Positions 30,252 to 30,838 of a stretch of 30,838 nt of DNA are shown one piece after another (position 1 is the stretch's first letter; the number at the start of each line of letters is the position of its first letter). The translations under genes and the position numbers were made by a program. The notes beneath the pieces are model-generated. The model had not been told where the DNA came from. It ran no database searches and was given only the letters and a program-made list of their open reading frames with translations. The DNA comes from Thermococcus sp. GTDB taxonomy: Archaea; Methanobacteriota_B; Thermococci; Thermococcales; Thermococcaceae. The stretch is taken from NCBI GenBank assembly GCA_027035445.1, contig JALVUT010000263.1, positions 1 through 30,838 on the forward strand, in the 5' to 3' direction.

Positions 30252-30253
30252 CT
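30224..30253 (+). repeat. 30-bp inverted repeat, copy A
   Basis: AGTAATAACAAAA + 17 nt, ending TCTCCCT. It is inverted relative to 30785-30814 with 26 of 30 bases the same and no gap. It overlaps the stop codon of the sigma-like gene. Confidence 0.85.
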
Positions 30254-30728
30254 AATAAATTTTCATTTTGACCTCCTTTATTTTTTCATAGAATGATTTC
30301 CAAGAGATACCTAATGTCTCTCTCGCCTCCTTGTATGTCCTGCTGTTCAACAGGACTTCCACAAACCCCTGGAGATCTGCTGGCAATCTCTTGAGGATTA
30401 GCTGCAGGTCATCAGATGACCCAGGAATAACCTCATCCCAATGGGGGACATCATCTAACTGCAGATCCTCTAGATATACAACTCCAGATTTGTCCTTGTA
30501 TTCAGAACGGTTCATGTAGTTCCTAAGTGCCTGGAGCATCCTGGACCATAAGTAATTTTGGATATTCTCACATTCTCCATTGTATTCTTGAGCTGCCTCC
30601 ACAAGCTCTAGCATGGCAACACCTAGAAGGTCATCTTTAAGGTACCACAGATGACCTTTACTGTGAAAAAGAAACCTATAGACACATGAGTGCGCAAGTC
30701 CAATATGTTCCTCTGGATTGATCTTCAT
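30252..30728 (-). CDS. Sigma70-family-like transcription factor
   Basis: 158 residues. The first half resembles sigma region 2: DDLLGVAMLELVEAAQEYNG, then NIQNYLWSRMLQALRNYMNRS. The second half resembles region 4 with a helix-turn-helix: LKRLPADLQGFVEVLL, then TYKEARETLGISWKSFYEKIKEV. An acidic linker (VYLEDLQLDDVPHWDEVIP) joins them. The layout, two short sigma regions without regions 1 and 3, is like phage late or middle sigma factors and ECF-type factors. It would redirect host RNA polymerase to phage promoters. First gene of the minus-strand block in view; ATG 30728 has only a weak site (AAGGAAA). It is bracketed by a 30-bp inverted repeat. Confidence 0.7.
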   Translation of the reverse strand: MKINPEEHIGLAHSCVYRFLFHSKGHLWYLKDDLLGVAMLELVEAAQEYNGECENIQNYLWSRMLQALRNYMNRSEYKDKSGVVYLEDLQLDDVPHWDEVIPGSSDDLQLILKRLPADLQGFVEVLLNSRTYKEARETLGISWKSFYEKIKEVKMKIY

Positions 30729-30784
30729 TGTGAAATTTTATTTCCTTGAGTTAACGTTGTTATATAAGAGCTGCGAAAAAAGTG

Positions 30785-30814
30785 AGGGAGATTTTGGGAT
30801 TTTTTGTTATTACT
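30785..30814 (-). repeat. 30-bp inverted repeat, copy B
   Basis: On the minus strand AGTAATAACAAAA + 17 nt, ending TCTCCCT, 57 nt upstream of the sigma-like start. Pairs with copy A at 30224-30253. Confidence 0.85.
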
Positions 30815-30820
30815 TTTAGT

Positions 30821-30836
30821 AAGCCCGGAGGGGCTC
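30821..30836. terminator. Possible hairpin at the window edge (AGCCC-GGAG-GGGCT)
   Basis: The stem AGCCC/GGGCT is cut near the window end. It may terminate a plus-strand or upstream minus-strand transcript; a T run cannot be seen because the sequence stops. Confidence 0.3.
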
Positions 30837-30838
30837 TA

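Noticed and set aside
1..30838. tRNA genes, CRISPR arrays, insertion sequences
   Set aside because: No cloverleaf, no spaced direct repeats and no transposase-like frame were seen by eye; a tRNAscan-SE run would settle the tRNA question.

Overview
The window is part of the genome of a tailed bacteriophage, most likely a podovirus of a Gram-negative host. Two arguments support this. The plus-strand genes follow the order of the T7-type ejection module: tail tube or nozzle protein, fibre, a GNAT-like small virion protein, a glycine-rich membrane/coiled-coil protein, and a giant ejection protein ending in a lytic transglycosylase. The proteins also carry a Sec signal peptide and a lipobox, which fits a two-membrane envelope. 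The host cannot be named from sequence alone. Terminase, portal, capsid, DNA polymerase and helicase genes were not seen and presumably lie outside. Almost all of the sequence is coding; genes are packed with TAATG or ATGA overlaps and GAGG-type ribosome binding sites.

Plus strand, 1-18311: virion and lysis genes. These are the C-terminal part of a tail protein; a 916-residue fibre with an Ala/Ser/Asn/Thr repeat stalk and a beta-rich body; seven internal or ejection-type proteins, ending in a 2100-residue protein with an HEVVH motif and a C-terminal SLT domain; a secreted fibronectin-type-III protein; a 90-residue protein; a LamG-like 647-residue protein; a lipoprotein; and a run of small genes (49-aa basic protein, holin-like membrane protein, phospholipase-A2-like CCxxHD protein, tail-anchored coiled coil). 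A terminator at 18318-18346 closes this block.

Minus strand, 30728-18350: early and nucleotide-metabolism genes, read from right to left. They are a sigma-like factor, ssDNA-binding protein, 5'-3' exonuclease, GIY-YIG-like nuclease, metallophosphoesterase, DUF3310 protein, dUTPase, ThyX-like protein, RNA ligase, a class II ribonucleotide reductase, and many small Cys-rich or hypothetical proteins. The two transcription blocks converge at about 18.3 kb.

The most striking items are as follows. (1) A 798-nt group I intron, with every core pairing (P1, P3-P9) recognisable, splits the reductase exactly inside its active-site NPC|GE motif and carries a LAGLIDADG ORF. (2) Six exact copies of the dyad TGTCTC-(CA/TG)-GAGACA lie in coding and non-coding DNA on both transcription units. 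(3) A 30-bp inverted repeat (26/30) brackets the sigma-like gene. (4) Four consecutive-type paralogues of a double zinc-knuckle protein sit downstream of the reductase, and a second Cys-rich paralogue pair sits upstream of it. (5) A phospholipase-A2-like gene lies within the putative lysis cassette.
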